Shown piece after piece: positions 7,628 to 16,303 of a stretch of 40,704 bases of DNA. Source of the DNA: Candidatus Methylomirabilis lanthanidiphila (GTDB taxonomy: Bacteria > Methylomirabilota > Methylomirabilia > Methylomirabilales > Methylomirabilaceae); assembly GCA_902196205.1 (NCBI GenBank), contig CABIKM010000043.1, positions 1-40,704 on the forward strand, written 5' to 3'. Position 1 is the stretch's first letter, and each line of letters opens with the position of its first letter. The translations under genes and the position numbers were made by a program. The notes under the pieces were generated by a model that saw only the letters and a list, made by a program, of their open reading frames with translations, made no database searches and was not told where the DNA came from.

Positions 7628-9160
7628 ATGAAACGCGAGATTATCGTTAACTCTTCCATCGTAGAAACCCGGGTGGCCGTCCTGGAGGACGGCGTCCTGG
7701 TCGAGCTGCTGATCGACGACTCGAAGAACAAGAGCATCGCCGGTAATATCTACAAAGGGCGCGTCCTCAAGATCCTTCCTGGGATGCAGGCGGCCTTCGT
7801 GGACCTGGGCCTGGCGAAGGATGCCTTTCTGTATGTCCGGGATATCTTCGAGGACGTGGAGGAGTATGAGCAGTTGCTGACCATCGGGGAGGAGGGCGAG
7901 CCTGCCGAGTCGTCATCTGAGGAGCCGAGGCCCAGCTTTGCTCGAGGTCGTCGCCAGCAAGCCAGCATTGAGGAGCTGCTCAAGGAGGGGCAGGAGATTG
8001 TCGCGCAGGTGGCCCGTGAGCCGCTCGGTACGAAGGGCGCCAGGATCACCTCGCACATTACCCTGCCCGGCCGCTATCTGGTCTATATGCCGACCGAGCA
8101 GCATGTCGGGGTGTCGCGAAAGATCGAGAACGAGGCGGAACGATCCCGACTGAAGGCGATCATCGAAGAGATCAACCCGGAACGCGAGGGAGTGATCGTC
8201 AGGACCGCCGGGGTCGGCAAGGGGAAGGCGGAAATTGAGGCCGATCTCGAGTTTCTCCGGTCGCTCTGGAAAAAGATCAAGAGCAGGGCCGAAACGCTCG
8301 CCGCCCCGGCATTAGCGCAAAAGGACCTGGACCTGATCTTCCGAATCTTCCGCGATCTCTTCACGAAGGAGGTAGTCCGCCTGGTTGTGGATAGTCCGAC
8401 CGAGTACGAGCGGTGTCTGGAGTATGCCGAGTCGCTGCACCCCGAACTGAAATCACACCTGTTTCTCTATACGGAGGACGAGCCGATCTTTAAGTCGTTC
8501 GGCATCGAAAAGGAGGTCGAGAAGGCGCTCCGACATAAGGTGTGGTTGAAATCAGGCGGCTATATCGTGCTGGAGGAGACGGAGGCGCTGGTCTCCATCG
8601 ATGTCAATACCGGTAAGTACGTCGGTAAGCACGATTTTGAGGAGACGGTCCTCAAGACCAACCTGGAGGCGGCCCGCGAGATCGCGCGCCAGGTGCGCTT
8701 GCGCGACCTGGGCGGGATCATCATCATCGACTTTATCGACATGGCCCGGCAGGAGAGTCGGGATCGGGTGCTGCAGGAGCTGAAGGAGGTGCTGAAGCCC
8801 GACCGCTCACCCACGAATGTCTCGCTCCTGTCCGAGCTGGGTCTGGTCGAGATGACACGAAAGCGCGTCCGCCAAGGGCTGAACAAGGCCCTGAGCGCGT
8901 CGTGCCCGGCATGCGGCGGCCTCGGCTATATCCGTTCGACCCCGTCCATAGCCCATCAAGTCCTGCGAGAGGTCGAGTGGCAGCTCTCCCGCAAGCGGAT
9001 CCCCCTGATCCGGATCCGGGCCCATCCCGACCTGATCGGCTGGTTCCAGGCTGAGGATGGCGAGGTGATCGAGGCGCTCCAGCAGACCTACGCCGGGGAG
9101 ATCATCCTGGTTCCTGAAGAAACATTGGCGCCCGGAAAATATCAGTTGCTGGAAGGGTAG
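7628..9160 (+). CDS. rng: Ribonuclease G (RNase E/G family)
   Basis: 510 residues, the usual length of RNase G and without an RNase E C-terminal scaffold. An N-terminal S1 domain (IYKGRVLKILPGMQAAFVDLG) is followed by the RNase H-like and DNase I-like catalytic core. Metal-binding Asp325 (VSIDVNTGKY) and Asp368 (IIIDFIDM) are both present. The zinc-link cysteines are C426 and C429 (CPACGG). The enzyme should process rRNA and decay mRNA in the cytoplasm. It follows the radical SAM gene by 25 bases, probably in one transcript. A charged insertion around residues 80-115 (Glu-rich, then Arg-rich) extends the S1 loop. ATG 7628 has only a weak ribosome site. Confidence 0.93.
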   Translation: MKREIIVNSSIVETRVAVLEDGVLVELLIDDSKNKSIAGNIYKGRVLKILPGMQAAFVDLGLAKDAFLYVRDIFEDVEEYEQLLTIGEEGEPAESSSEEPRPSFARGRRQQASIEELLKEGQEIVAQVAREPLGTKGARITSHITLPGRYLVYMPTEQHVGVSRKIENEAERSRLKAIIEEINPEREGVIVRTAGVGKGKAEIEADLEFLRSLWKKIKSRAETLAAPALAQKDLDLIFRIFRDLFTKEVVRLVVDSPTEYERCLEYAESLHPELKSHLFLYTEDEPIFKSFGIEKEVEKALRHKVWLKSGGYIVLEETEALVSIDVNTGKYVGKHDFEETVLKTNLEAAREIARQVRLRDLGGIIIIDFIDMARQESRDRVLQELKEVLKPDRSPTNVSLLSELGLVEMTRKRVRQGLNKALSASCPACGGLGYIRSTPSIAHQVLREVEWQLSRKRIPLIRIRAHPDLIGWFQAEDGEVIEALQQTYAGEIILVPEETLAPGKYQLLEG

Positions 9161-9248
9161 GACACAGTCGACGAGTGGGAGGCGGCCCGGCGGCTTAATC
9201 TGTAAGTCGGAAGCGATCTGATGACCAACAGACAGAACGGAGGGAGAG

Positions 9249-9614
9249 ATGGCGAGATTGCTGATCACCGCGACCCATGGGTACGACAATTCCACGCGGG
9301 CGGCGATGCCGTTCTTTGTGGCGAAGGGGGCGAAGGAGTCGGGTATCGACGTCGGCATTGTGCTGGCGCTCGACGCCACGGTCCTGATCAAGCCGGAGTT
9401 ACGACAGCACGTGAAGCCCTACGGACTTCCGCCGCTCGACGAGCTGTTTCAGTTCGCTGTGGATCACCAGGTCCCGATCTACCTCTGAGGCGGGTGAGCG
9501 CAGACCCGGGGGGTCTTGGATGAAGACCTCAAGCGCGTGTCGGTCGTTGAGAAGATCGACATCAAACGGTACGCCCAACTGCTCGTAGAATACGATCGGT
9601 CGGTGACATATTAA
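9249..9614 (+). CDS. DsrE/DsrF-family protein, probable selenoprotein with UxxU motif
   Basis: The first 79 codons give a DsrE-like fold (ITATHGYDNSTRAAMPFFVAK through DELFQFAVDHQVPIYL), where the family normally continues with C-x-x-C. Here both cysteine positions are TGA (9486-9488 and 9495-9497), with GGC GGG between. Reading through gives a further 40 codons (AQTRGVLDEDLKRVSVVEKI and on) to TAA 9612-9614, for 121 residues, the normal family length. Two G-loop hairpins lie downstream (9502-9516 and 9510-9530). DsrE-like selenoproteins are known in bacteria, to my recollection. The role is likely thiol/sulfur or redox chemistry. The ribosome site GGAGG at 9239-9243 is good. An ordinary annotation would stop at 9488. 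The alternative, a pseudogene, would need both active-site codons to mutate to TGA while all else stayed intact. Confidence 0.75.
9502..9530 (+). promoter_or_regulatory. Candidate bacterial SECIS hairpins
   Basis: Hairpin 1: AGACCC-GGG-GGGTCT (9502-9516), loop G about 20 bases after the first TGA. Hairpin 2: 8-bp stem GGGGTCTT/AAGACCTC with loop GGATG (9510-9530, one G-U pair), loop G about 21 bases after the second TGA. Bacterial SECIS elements typically have a G in the apical loop roughly 16-37 bases after the UGA. The two stems overlap and exclude each other, so each may serve one codon as the ribosome advances. Confidence 0.55.
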
Positions 9615-9617
9615 GAA

Positions 9618-9709
9618 GCAGCTATTAGCTGTCAGCTATCAGCTTTCAGGTAAAGATAATCTGAAGAGTACGATAAAGCTGATCGCTGACGGCTGATAGC
9701 TGATAGCTG
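9618..9709. repeat. Heptamer inverted-repeat element (AGCTATC type)
   Basis: Left arm 9618-9646 repeats CAGCTAT, TAGCTGT, CAGCTAT, CAGCTTT with a 7-base period. Right arm 9675-9709 repeats the complement (AAGCTGA, GGCTGAT, AGCTGAT). About 28 bases lie between the arms. It sits between the DsrE gene and the quinone oxidoreductase gene and could form a strong hairpin in RNA. Confidence 0.85.
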
Positions 9710-9727
9710 TTTTGAGGAGACATCACG

Positions 9728-10696
9728 ATGCGCGCGATTCGCGTACATGAATATGGCGGTCCTGACGTACTTCGCTACGAGGAGGTGGCGCGCCCCGAAC
9801 CCGGCGCAGGCGAGGCGCGGGTCAAGATCGATGCGGTGGGCATCAACTATATCGATATCTACCAGCGGAAGGGTCAATACCCCGACCCGCTGCCGGTGAT
9901 CCCCGGCAGGGAGGCAGCCGGCGTCGTCGATGCGGTCGGCCCGGACGTGTCGGATCTTGCAGTAGGAACCCGCGTCGTCTACGCGATGCACGTAGGCAGC
10001 TATGCGGAGTATGCGGTTGTCCCGGCACGGCGGCTGGTGCCGATCCCCGCCGCGATAGATGCGCGAGTAGCGGCCGCGGTGATGCTACAGGGACTGACCG
10101 CGCACTATCTGACCCACAGCACCTATCCGCTGCAGCCTGGCGACAGCGCGCTGGTTCATGCGGCCGCCGGCGGCGTCGGCCTGCTCCTGGTCCAGATGGC
10201 GAAGCGGCGAGGCGCCCGGGTTATCGGGACCGTCTCGACAGAGGAGAAGGCGAGCCTGGCGAAAGAGGCCGGTGCCGATGAGGTGATCCTCTACACGCGG
10301 GCCGACTTCGAGGCGGAAACCAGGCGCCTGACCGACGGCAAGGGCGTACATGTGGTCTACGACTCGGTCGGACAGACTACCTTCGATAAAAGCTTGAACT
10401 GCCTGAAGCCTCGCGGCTATATGGTCCTTTATGGCCAAGCCAGCGGACCGGTGCCGCCGTTCAACCCCCAACTGCTCAGTACCAAGGGTTCAGTGTTTCT
10501 GACCCGTCCTAACCTGATGCACTATACGCTCGACCGGGCGGAACTGTTGAGGCGGGCCGGCGATCTGTTCGACTGGATCAACGCCGCAACGCTCACCGTG
10601 CGGATCGACGCGGCATTCCCGCTTGCCGAGGCCCCCCTCGCTCATCGCCGCCTTGAAGAACGCAAGAGCATAGGAAAACTGTTACTGATCCCCTGA
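9728..10696 (+). CDS. Zinc-independent NADPH:quinone oxidoreductase (MDR superfamily)
   Basis: 322 residues with the MDR layout: a GroES-like N-terminal half ([25 protein letters not shown]) and a Rossmann half with the nucleotide-binding motif [19 protein letters not shown]. The catalytic and structural zinc cysteines of alcohol dehydrogenases are absent, as in QOR/zeta-crystallin enzymes. Late motifs ([30 protein letters not shown]) fit quinone reductase. It likely reduces quinones or enones with NADPH in the cytoplasm. AGGAG at 9714-9718 supports ATG 9728. Its TGA overlaps the ATG of the next gene (TGATG). Confidence 0.9.
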   Translation: MRAIRVHEYGGPDVLRYEEVARPEPGAGEARVKIDAVGINYIDIYQRKGQYPDPLPVIPGREAAGVVDAVGPDVSDLAVGTRVVYAMHVGSYAEYAVVPARRLVPIPAAIDARVAAAVMLQGLTAHYLTHSTYPLQPGDSALVHAAAGGVGLLLVQMAKRRGARVIGTVSTEEKASLAKEAGADEVILYTRADFEAETRRLTDGKGVHVVYDSVGQTTFDKSLNCLKPRGYMVLYGQASGPVPPFNPQLLSTKGSVFLTRPNLMHYTLDRAELLRRAGDLFDWINAATLTVRIDAAFPLAEAPLAHRRLEERKSIGKLLLIP

Positions 10697-11814
10697 TGCG
10701 CGCCATTCGGCCCGGCCTGCTTGTGCTCGTGTTGCTGGTAGGATCGGTATCGTGCAGCAGAGTCAACGGCGCGCCAGGGTTGCCGCTCCACCAGATTCAC
10801 CTGCCGCCCCGATTTGAGATCAGTATCTACGCGAGTCCGGTTCCCAACGCCCGGTCCATGGCTCTCAGTCCACACGGCACACTGTTTGTCGGCACTCTTA
10901 CGGCAGGAAACGTGTATGCCGTTATTGATCGTAACCAGGACGGCAAGGCTGACGAGGTCATCACGATTGCGCAGGGGCTCAATATGCCGAATGGCGTAGC
11001 CTTTCGTGATGGTGCCCTCTACGTGGCCGAAGTGAACCGAATTCTTCGATATGACGATATCGAGACGCATCTGAAGGATCCGCCTGCGCCGGTGGTGGTG
11101 TATGATGGCCTTCCCCGGGATCGCCATCATGGCTGGAAGTTCATCGCGTTCGGTCCAGACGGTTGGTTATATATTCCGGTCGGCGCGCCATGTAACGTCT
11201 GTGAGCGCGACGACGCGCGCTACGCGTCGATTACGCGCATGAAGCCGAACGGGACCCGATTGGAAATCTTTGCGAAAGGCGTCCGTAATACGGTCGGCTT
11301 CGATTGGCATCCGAAGACGCATGAACTGTGGTTTACGGACAACGGGCGCGATTGGATGGGTGGCGATTCGCCGCCGGACGAGTTAAATAATGCGCCGCAT
11401 CCGGGCCTGCATTTTGGCTTCCCCTACTGCCATGGACGCACTATTGCCGATCCCGGATATGGGAAGCGGCGGAGATGTGAGGAGTTTACCCCGCCGGCCG
11501 TAGAACTTGGGCCGCACGTCGCGGCGCTTGGCATGCGGTTTTACACAGGAGCGCTGTTTCCCGACGAGTTTCGGAATCAGATCTTTCTTGCGGAACATGG
11601 ATCGTGGAACCGAAGCGCGCCGATCGGCTATCGTGTGATGCTGGTGCGGATTATGGAGCAGCGCGCCATGGCGTATGAGGTATTTGCCGAAGGCTGGTTG
11701 CATGGCGGGCACGCTTGGGGACGCCCGGTGGACCTGCTGGTCATGCCGGATGGCGCCATGCTCGTGTCGGACGATAAGGCGAATGTGATCTATCGGATCA
11801 GCTACGGAAAATAG
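10696..11814 (+). CDS. Exported PQQ-type sugar/sorbosone dehydrogenase-like beta-propeller protein
   Basis: 372 residues with an N-terminal export signal ending near VGSVSC (a weak lipobox, so lipoprotein status is uncertain). The body is a GSDH/L-sorbosone dehydrogenase-type propeller: RSMALSPHGTLFVGT, DGKADEVITIAQGLNMPNG, RDRHHGWKFIAFGPDGWLY, RNTVGFDWHP, LWFTDNGRDWMGGDSPPDE and LAEHGSWNRSAPIGYRV. These proteins oxidise sugars or aldehydes using PQQ in the periplasm, although many members have no proven substrate or cofactor. It is translationally coupled to the quinone oxidoreductase gene by one base of overlap. Confidence 0.82.
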   Translation: MRAIRPGLLVLVLLVGSVSCSRVNGAPGLPLHQIHLPPRFEISIYASPVPNARSMALSPHGTLFVGTLTAGNVYAVIDRNQDGKADEVITIAQGLNMPNGVAFRDGALYVAEVNRILRYDDIETHLKDPPAPVVVYDGLPRDRHHGWKFIAFGPDGWLYIPVGAPCNVCERDDARYASITRMKPNGTRLEIFAKGVRNTVGFDWHPKTHELWFTDNGRDWMGGDSPPDELNNAPHPGLHFGFPYCHGRTIADPGYGKRRRCEEFTPPAVELGPHVAALGMRFYTGALFPDEFRNQIFLAEHGSWNRSAPIGYRVMLVRIMEQRAMAYEVFAEGWLHGGHAWGRPVDLLVMPDGAMLVSDDKANVIYRISYGK

Positions 11815-12015
11815 GTCGTTCCGGCTCCTGCCATACCACCACAATGTCCAAAAGAGCCCGGATATGATACGGGTTAGAAATTTTGCGCGACAAGAAGAAT
11901 AATTCGTGGTAAAGATGATGGACCATTTTGGGAAACGGGGAAGATGAGTCTAGGGGGAAGGGGCGTCGATAAGAGGTCGCAAACATCGGCTTTGGCCAAG
12001 GAAAGGAGAGAAGGG

Positions 12016-12786
12016 GTGGGACACAGGACCGGGAGATCATTGCCGTGGATGGGTGCATTGGCCGTTACAATCGCAGTCGCAGGCTTGGTCGGCGCATCGA
12101 GTGTCATGGCGGCAGATCCGCAATCGACCGAGGAACGCGCTGTCCAACAGATGGAAGGCGCCGTATCGTTGGAGAAAGAGCAGATCGAGGAGTACGATCC
12201 CTGGGAGCCGTACAACGAAAAAATGTTCAGCTTTAACCACGATGTGGTCGATCGGTATGTACTCAAACCCGTAGCGACCGGATGGGATTATCTGCCTGAT
12301 CCTGTACAAGAAGGCCTCGGCAACGCCTTCGATAACGTCGCCATGCCTCGCCGCGTCGTCAACAACCTGTTGCAGGCGAAATTCAAGGGAGCCGGCACCG
12401 AACTGACTCGCTTCGGCATTAACACAACGGTCGGTGTCGTGGGTGTGTTCGATGTTGCGAAGAAGTGGGGATTTGAAAAGAGCGATGCGGATAGCGGTCA
12501 AACGCTGGGTAAATGGGGGGTAGGCCCCGGTCCGTATTTCGTTCTCCCGTTCTTGCCGCCGCTGACGGTCCGTGATGCCTTCGGTCTGGTGGCGGACGTA
12601 GCCATGGATCCCATCAATTACTTCGTCCCACTGGCCGCATCGTTTGGACGCAGAGGCGGCGACACCGTCAATAGCCGGTCCCAGAATCTGGAATTGTATG
12701 AGAGCGTTGAAGACTCGACCGTTGATTTGTACAGCGCGGTACGCAATGCCTATCTGCAGCGGAGGCAACAGGCTATCGAGAAGTAA
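12016..12786 (+). CDS. mlaA: MlaA (VacJ) family phospholipid-transport protein
   Basis: MlaA signatures are clear: DPWEPYNEKMFSFNHDVVDRY, RVVNNLLQAKFKGAGTELTRFGINTTVG, and GVGPGPYFVLPFLPPLTVRDAFG. The family removes mislocalised phospholipids from the outer leaflet of the outer membrane. I prefer GTG 12016: AAGGAGAG lies at 12003-12009 and the protein then begins with a normal signal peptide cleaved after VMA (mature ADPQ). ATG 11944 would add 24 polar residues and lacks a spaced ribosome site. The lipobox Cys of E. coli MlaA is not seen. No other mla genes are in the window. Confidence 0.9.
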   Translation: MGHRTGRSLPWMGALAVTIAVAGLVGASSVMAADPQSTEERAVQQMEGAVSLEKEQIEEYDPWEPYNEKMFSFNHDVVDRYVLKPVATGWDYLPDPVQEGLGNAFDNVAMPRRVVNNLLQAKFKGAGTELTRFGINTTVGVVGVFDVAKKWGFEKSDADSGQTLGKWGVGPGPYFVLPFLPPLTVRDAFGLVADVAMDPINYFVPLAASFGRRGGDTVNSRSQNLELYESVEDSTVDLYSAVRNAYLQRRQQAIEK

Positions 12787-13207
12787 TCGTGACCACTGAA
12801 ACCCCGTACCTTTGACGGAGAGCGGCTGACATACTCCGGCTCTTCCAGATTCGGTTGGAGTGAATGCTATCTCTGATGTGTCCATGGGTATAGGAGGCAG
12901 CCGTCACTTCTTATGCCTTCGCTGGCTCGGTCGGGTGTCGTGTTCCTTCCGAGCTGAGACTCGGCGGAGCCCTGCTCGTTCGATAAAGCGTGTTCCTGCC
13001 CCCTGCTCTACTCACACTGACTCCTGACTCCCCACCCAACTTCCTCGCTGAACAACGAGAATAATTTACCTTTCTGGTGTGCAATTTCAACTCCCTGGAG
13101 TTGAACGGCCCTCAGTGCGACACGGTCAATGATGTGTCGTACGGGCGCTTTCCGACGCTTCATAGTCCAGTGTTCAGCATGGCACGATAGTTGCCCTCTC
13201 TAAGGGT
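12787..13207. other. Intergenic region without recognised gene
   Basis: 421 bases between mlaA and the penicillin-binding protein gene. I see no credible reading frame, tRNA or strong terminator. It contains short partial palindromes (such as CTCCCTGGAG near 13091) and presumably the promoter for the downstream gene, which I could not fix to a clear -35/-10 pair. Confidence 0.4.
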
Positions 13208-15223
13208 ATGAGCGGACACGCACCATCCCTTGATCGAGCGACTATTCGCGCGAGGATGCCGCTGCTTCTTCTCGCGGGACTCGCAGCCACCTGGGCGATC
13301 TGGCATGTCGTGGCCGGCCAGGCATTTAGCCCGACGGTGTTGTTTTATGCCGACGGCGCCCGTACGCCGATGGCGGCATTTAATGGATCGGCGTACGAAC
13401 TGCGCGAAGAGCGTCTCTTGAGCGCCTATCCGCCTCTTCTGATCGACGCAGTTCTACTTATGGAAGATCGGCGCTTCTATGAGCATCATGGAGTCGACGT
13501 GCGCGCCGTTATAAGAGCCGCATGGGCCAACGTGAGGCGCGGGACCATCGTACAGGGCGGCAGCACGCTCACCCAGCAACTGGCCCGCGCTCGTTATCTG
13601 AATCGCGAACGCACGTTCTGGCGGAAGATGAAAGAGGCTGTCTTGGCGGTCGGGCTGGAGGCTACCCTATCGAAGCGGGAGATTCTCGAGCAGTACCTCA
13701 ATGAGGTCTATCTCGGGCAACTCGGGACCTATGAGATACGAGGGATGGCGGCCGCCTCGCGCCACTATCTGGGCAAAGAGCCTGACGCGCTTCGTCCGGC
13801 TGAGGTCGCGTTGCTGGTCGGTCTGATCCGGTCGCCCAACACGATCTCCCCTCTTACCTCGTTGCAACGCGCTCGCGAGCGCCGGAACTTCGTTCTCCGC
13901 CGCCTGCGGCAAGAGCAGAGATTGAGCGACGCTGACTATGACCGCGCCCTGAAGGAACCGGTCCGGGTGGTGCGAGACTCGACTGTGGGGGCCTCGTATT
14001 TTTTGGATTTCGCCAGGAAAGAACTTGAGGCCAGGCTCTCCGGCGTCTCGGGTAGCGGGACGTTGAAGGTCTACACTACCCTTGAAGTGGCAATTCAACA
14101 GTCGGCTTATCAGGCGGTTGTGCAGGGGCTGGTGAAGCTTGACGGGGGACGGAAGGCGTCATCAGGACACACCCTCGAAGGCGCACTGGTCGCGCTGGAC
14201 GTGCAGCGCGGCGCCATCAGGGCGATGGTGGGTGGGAGGAGCTACCAACGCAGCCAATTCAACCGCGCCGTTCAAGCCCGCCGACAGCCGGGTTCGCTTT
14301 TCAAGCCATTTATCTATCTGGCTGCGTTTGAAACAGGGAGTAGAAACGGAGAGCACGCGCTGACCCCTGCAACGCTGGTTCCTGACCATCCTCTCACGCA
14401 AATCATCGGGAACGAGCGATGGACGCCGAAGAATTTCAACGGTCGTTACTATGGTTCGGTGCGACTGCGCGAGGCGCTTGAACAATCCCTTAATGCGGCC
14501 ACCATCACCATTGGAGAGCGGGTCGGGTTAAGTCGCGTGATTGAGCAGGCCAGAGTATCCGGCATCGAAAGCCCGCTTCGACCAAGCCCTGCGACGCTGT
14601 TAGGCGCGTCCGAGGTCACCCTGCTGGAAATCACCGCGGCGTACGGTACGCTCGCCAGGGGTGGAGAGTGGCTCAGGCCCTCCGCCATTAGGAGGGTAGA
14701 GGACAGTGACGGGCGGGTTCTGTTCGAAGCGCAGCGCGAGGCGCGACGAGCGGCTTCTCCTCAGGCCGCCTTCCTGGTGACATCGCTTCTGCGGGGCGCA
14801 ATCGAGCGGGGCACTGCGGCGTCGGCTCACCGTCTCGGACTGACCAGAGAGGCGGCAGGCAAGACCGGGACCAGCAATGAGATGCGCGATGCCTGGTTTG
14901 TGGGCTATACGCCTGACTTGGTTGCCGGTGTGTGGGTTGGTATCGATTTCGGCGCGCCGGTCCGATTGACGGGGGCTCAGGCCGCGCTGCCGATCTGGAC
15001 CCAGTTCCTTGAGCAGGCATCGGTCGGCTATCCGCCGCGAAGCTTTGAGCCTCCTTCAGGGATTGTCACAGCCAGGATCGATCCGGCATCCGGTCTCCGT
15101 CTGACTCCCGGATGCCCGGGCGGGGTAGACGAGGTGTTTATTCATGGGACCGAACCGGGGGCAGGCTGTTCACAAGGTGAGTTCGCTTTGTTTGGTTGGT
15201 TTCGTCGTCTCTTTTCCCATTGA
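13208..15223 (+). CDS. Class A penicillin-binding protein (bifunctional transglycosylase/transpeptidase)
   Basis: 671 residues. One N-terminal transmembrane helix is followed by a GT51 domain (catalytic Glu86 in MEDRRFYEHHGVD; GGSTLTQQLAR; KEAVLAVGLEATLSKREILE; YLNEVYLGQ). The transpeptidase domain has Ser363 in SLFK, SLN in EQSLNAAT, and KTG at Lys552 (AGKTGTSNEMRDAWFVGYTP). It polymerises and crosslinks peptidoglycan in the periplasm. The overall plan is closest to PBP1b/PBP1a-type enzymes; I do not assign a specific symbol. The C-terminal tail has several Cys (TPGCPGG, GAGC). There are over 400 bases upstream and 250 downstream, so it is probably transcribed alone. Confidence 0.92.
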   Translation: MSGHAPSLDRATIRARMPLLLLAGLAATWAIWHVVAGQAFSPTVLFYADGARTPMAAFNGSAYELREERLLSAYPPLLIDAVLLMEDRRFYEHHGVDVRAVIRAAWANVRRGTIVQGGSTLTQQLARARYLNRERTFWRKMKEAVLAVGLEATLSKREILEQYLNEVYLGQLGTYEIRGMAAASRHYLGKEPDALRPAEVALLVGLIRSPNTISPLTSLQRARERRNFVLRRLRQEQRLSDADYDRALKEPVRVVRDSTVGASYFLDFARKELEARLSGVSGSGTLKVYTTLEVAIQQSAYQAVVQGLVKLDGGRKASSGHTLEGALVALDVQRGAIRAMVGGRSYQRSQFNRAVQARRQPGSLFKPFIYLAAFETGSRNGEHALTPATLVPDHPLTQIIGNERWTPKNFNGRYYGSVRLREALEQSLNAATITIGERVGLSRVIEQARVSGIESPLRPSPATLLGASEVTLLEITAAYGTLARGGEWLRPSAIRRVEDSDGRVLFEAQREARRAASPQAAFLVTSLLRGAIERGTAASAHRLGLTREAAGKTGTSNEMRDAWFVGYTPDLVAGVWVGIDFGAPVRLTGAQAALPIWTQFLEQASVGYPPRSFEPPSGIVTARIDPASGLRLTPGCPGGVDEVFIHGTEPGAGCSQGEFALFGWFRRLFSH

Positions 15224-15474
15224 CCCCTTCGAATCGAGGCTACCCCAATTGGGATACAACACGTCCCAAATCGGGTGAATAAGCCGGTGTGACCGTCGAC
15301 GATATCGATGGGCCTGCGCCGGAGCAGTCCGTAACTTACGAGATCTATAGGGGGAACACAATTAATTTGGTAGACTCGGAATTTGGTATCTCGCCTGCAT
15401 GTCAGAAGGAGTTGTCGACAACAATTCGTGAATCGGGACACCACGTTCATTGTAGAGGAGGGTAATTGCAACCA

Positions 15475-15855
15475 ATGATAAAGAAGCTGAGTATCGTAGC
15501 GATGGCTGGTCTCTTCAGTGTCTCTGCAGCCGGGCTGGGTTTCGCCGATGAGAAAGTCATACCGGTGCCTGTCACACCCGCCATGCCCGATGTGCGCGGA
15601 GAAGTGAAGAAGGAGATCAAGGACGTCAAGAGCAAGGCGAAGCAGATGAAGGAACAGGCGACGACGGCCGTAACGCCAACGGTTGTGGCGCCGGTTCCAG
15701 CTGTCACACCCGCCATGCCCGATGTGCGCGGAGAAGTGAAGAAGGAGATCAAGGACGTCAAGAGCAAGGCGAAGCAGATGAAGGAGGAGGCTGTGAAGGC
15801 AGTTACACCTCCGATTATGGCGCCGGTTCCAGCGACTTCTGGAGAAAAGAAGTAA
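15475..15855 (+). CDS. Small exported protein with an internal perfect duplication (KAP cluster 1)
   Basis: 126 residues: a signal peptide (IKKLSIVAMAGLFSVSAAGLGFADE) and a Lys/Glu/Ala-rich mature part. The segment TPAMPDVRGEVKKEIKDVKS plus KAKQMKE occurs twice, encoded by identical ~83-nt blocks (15571-15653 and 15703-15785). The repeat is strongly amphipathic and probably helical. Ala/Pro-rich linkers flank it. The signal peptide resembles those of the next two genes, so the three are paralogs at least in their 5' part. GAGGAGGGT at 15455-15463 supports ATG 15475. The function is unknown; a periplasmic structural or envelope-binding role is only a guess. Confidence 0.75.
   Translation: MIKKLSIVAMAGLFSVSAAGLGFADEKVIPVPVTPAMPDVRGEVKKEIKDVKSKAKQMKEQATTAVTPTVVAPVPAVTPAMPDVRGEVKKEIKDVKSKAKQMKEEAVKAVTPPIMAPVPATSGEKK
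15571..15785 (+). repeat. Direct duplication of ~83 bases inside the small exported protein gene
   Basis: Bases 15571-15653 and 15703-15785 are identical as far as I can see, offset by 132 bases (44 codons), so the frame is kept. Identity at wobble positions indicates a recent duplication or ongoing gene conversion. Confidence 0.85.
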
Positions 15856-15865
15856 TCTGATGATT

Positions 15866-16303
15866 CTCGTCTATGGACGATATGATGTCGAAACCAGGAA
15901 GGAGGTGATTCCAAGCGATGATGAAGAAACTGGGTATCGTAGTGATGGCCGGCCTCTTCACGGTCTCCGTGGCTGGTCTGAGCTTTGCCGATGAAATGAA
16001 GGAGCATAAGGGCATGCCTGCGGCGACCGGCACCCCAGCCAACCCTTGTGCTGGAGCGAAGAAGGAGGAGCCTAAGAAGAAGGCAGCCGCGAAGAAGGCC
16101 GATAAGAAGGCGGCAGAGGCCCCGGCAGCGCCAGCTCCTGCACCAGCCCCGGTTGCACCGGCGAAGAAGTAACCCCTCGTCTATGGACGATATGATGTCG
16201 AAACCAGGAAGGAGGTGATTCCAAGCGATGATGAAGAAATTGGGTATTGTATTGATGGCTGGCTTCTTCACGGTCTCCGTGGCCGGTCTGAGCTTTGCCG
16301 ATG
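15866..16303 (+). repeat. Tandem duplication of leader and signal-peptide region
   Basis: Bases 15866-15993 and 16176-16303 are nearly identical over ~128 bases. They cover the whole upstream leader, the ribosome site and the signal-peptide codons of the two small Lys/Ala/Pro-rich genes, and diverge afterwards. The offset is 310 bases. Confidence 0.85.
15918..16172 (+). CDS. Small exported Lys/Ala/Pro-rich protein (KAP cluster 2)
   Basis: 84 residues: signal peptide (MKKLGIVVMAGLFTVSVAGL, cleavage near SFA), a short middle containing one Cys (NPCAGAK), a basic KKKAAAKKADKKAAE block and an Ala/Pro tail ending APAKK. The ribosome site AAGGAGGTGAT at 15899-15909 is almost fully complementary to the 16S 3' end, eight bases before ATG 15918, which suggests very high expression. 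No domain is recognised. The mature protein would be basic, disordered and extracytoplasmic. Low-complexity composition makes homology hard to judge. Confidence 0.72.
   Translation: MMKKLGIVVMAGLFTVSVAGLSFADEMKEHKGMPAATGTPANPCAGAKKEEPKKKAAAKKADKKAAEAPAAPAPAPAPVAPAKK

Noticed and set aside
6817-7737. 306-residue reading frame on the minus strand opposite the radical SAM gene
   Set aside because: Pro/Arg/Gln-rich composition typical of an antisense shadow of a GC-rich gene. It overlaps the well-supported DUF2344 part and the start of rng.
9249-9488. 79-residue stand-alone DsrE protein ending at the first TGA, or a pseudogene
   Set aside because: The read-through continues the family sequence to the expected length, and the only two interruptions sit at the two active-site Cys columns as TGA. 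Random decay would not be expected to do that. I keep the pseudogene as the main alternative.
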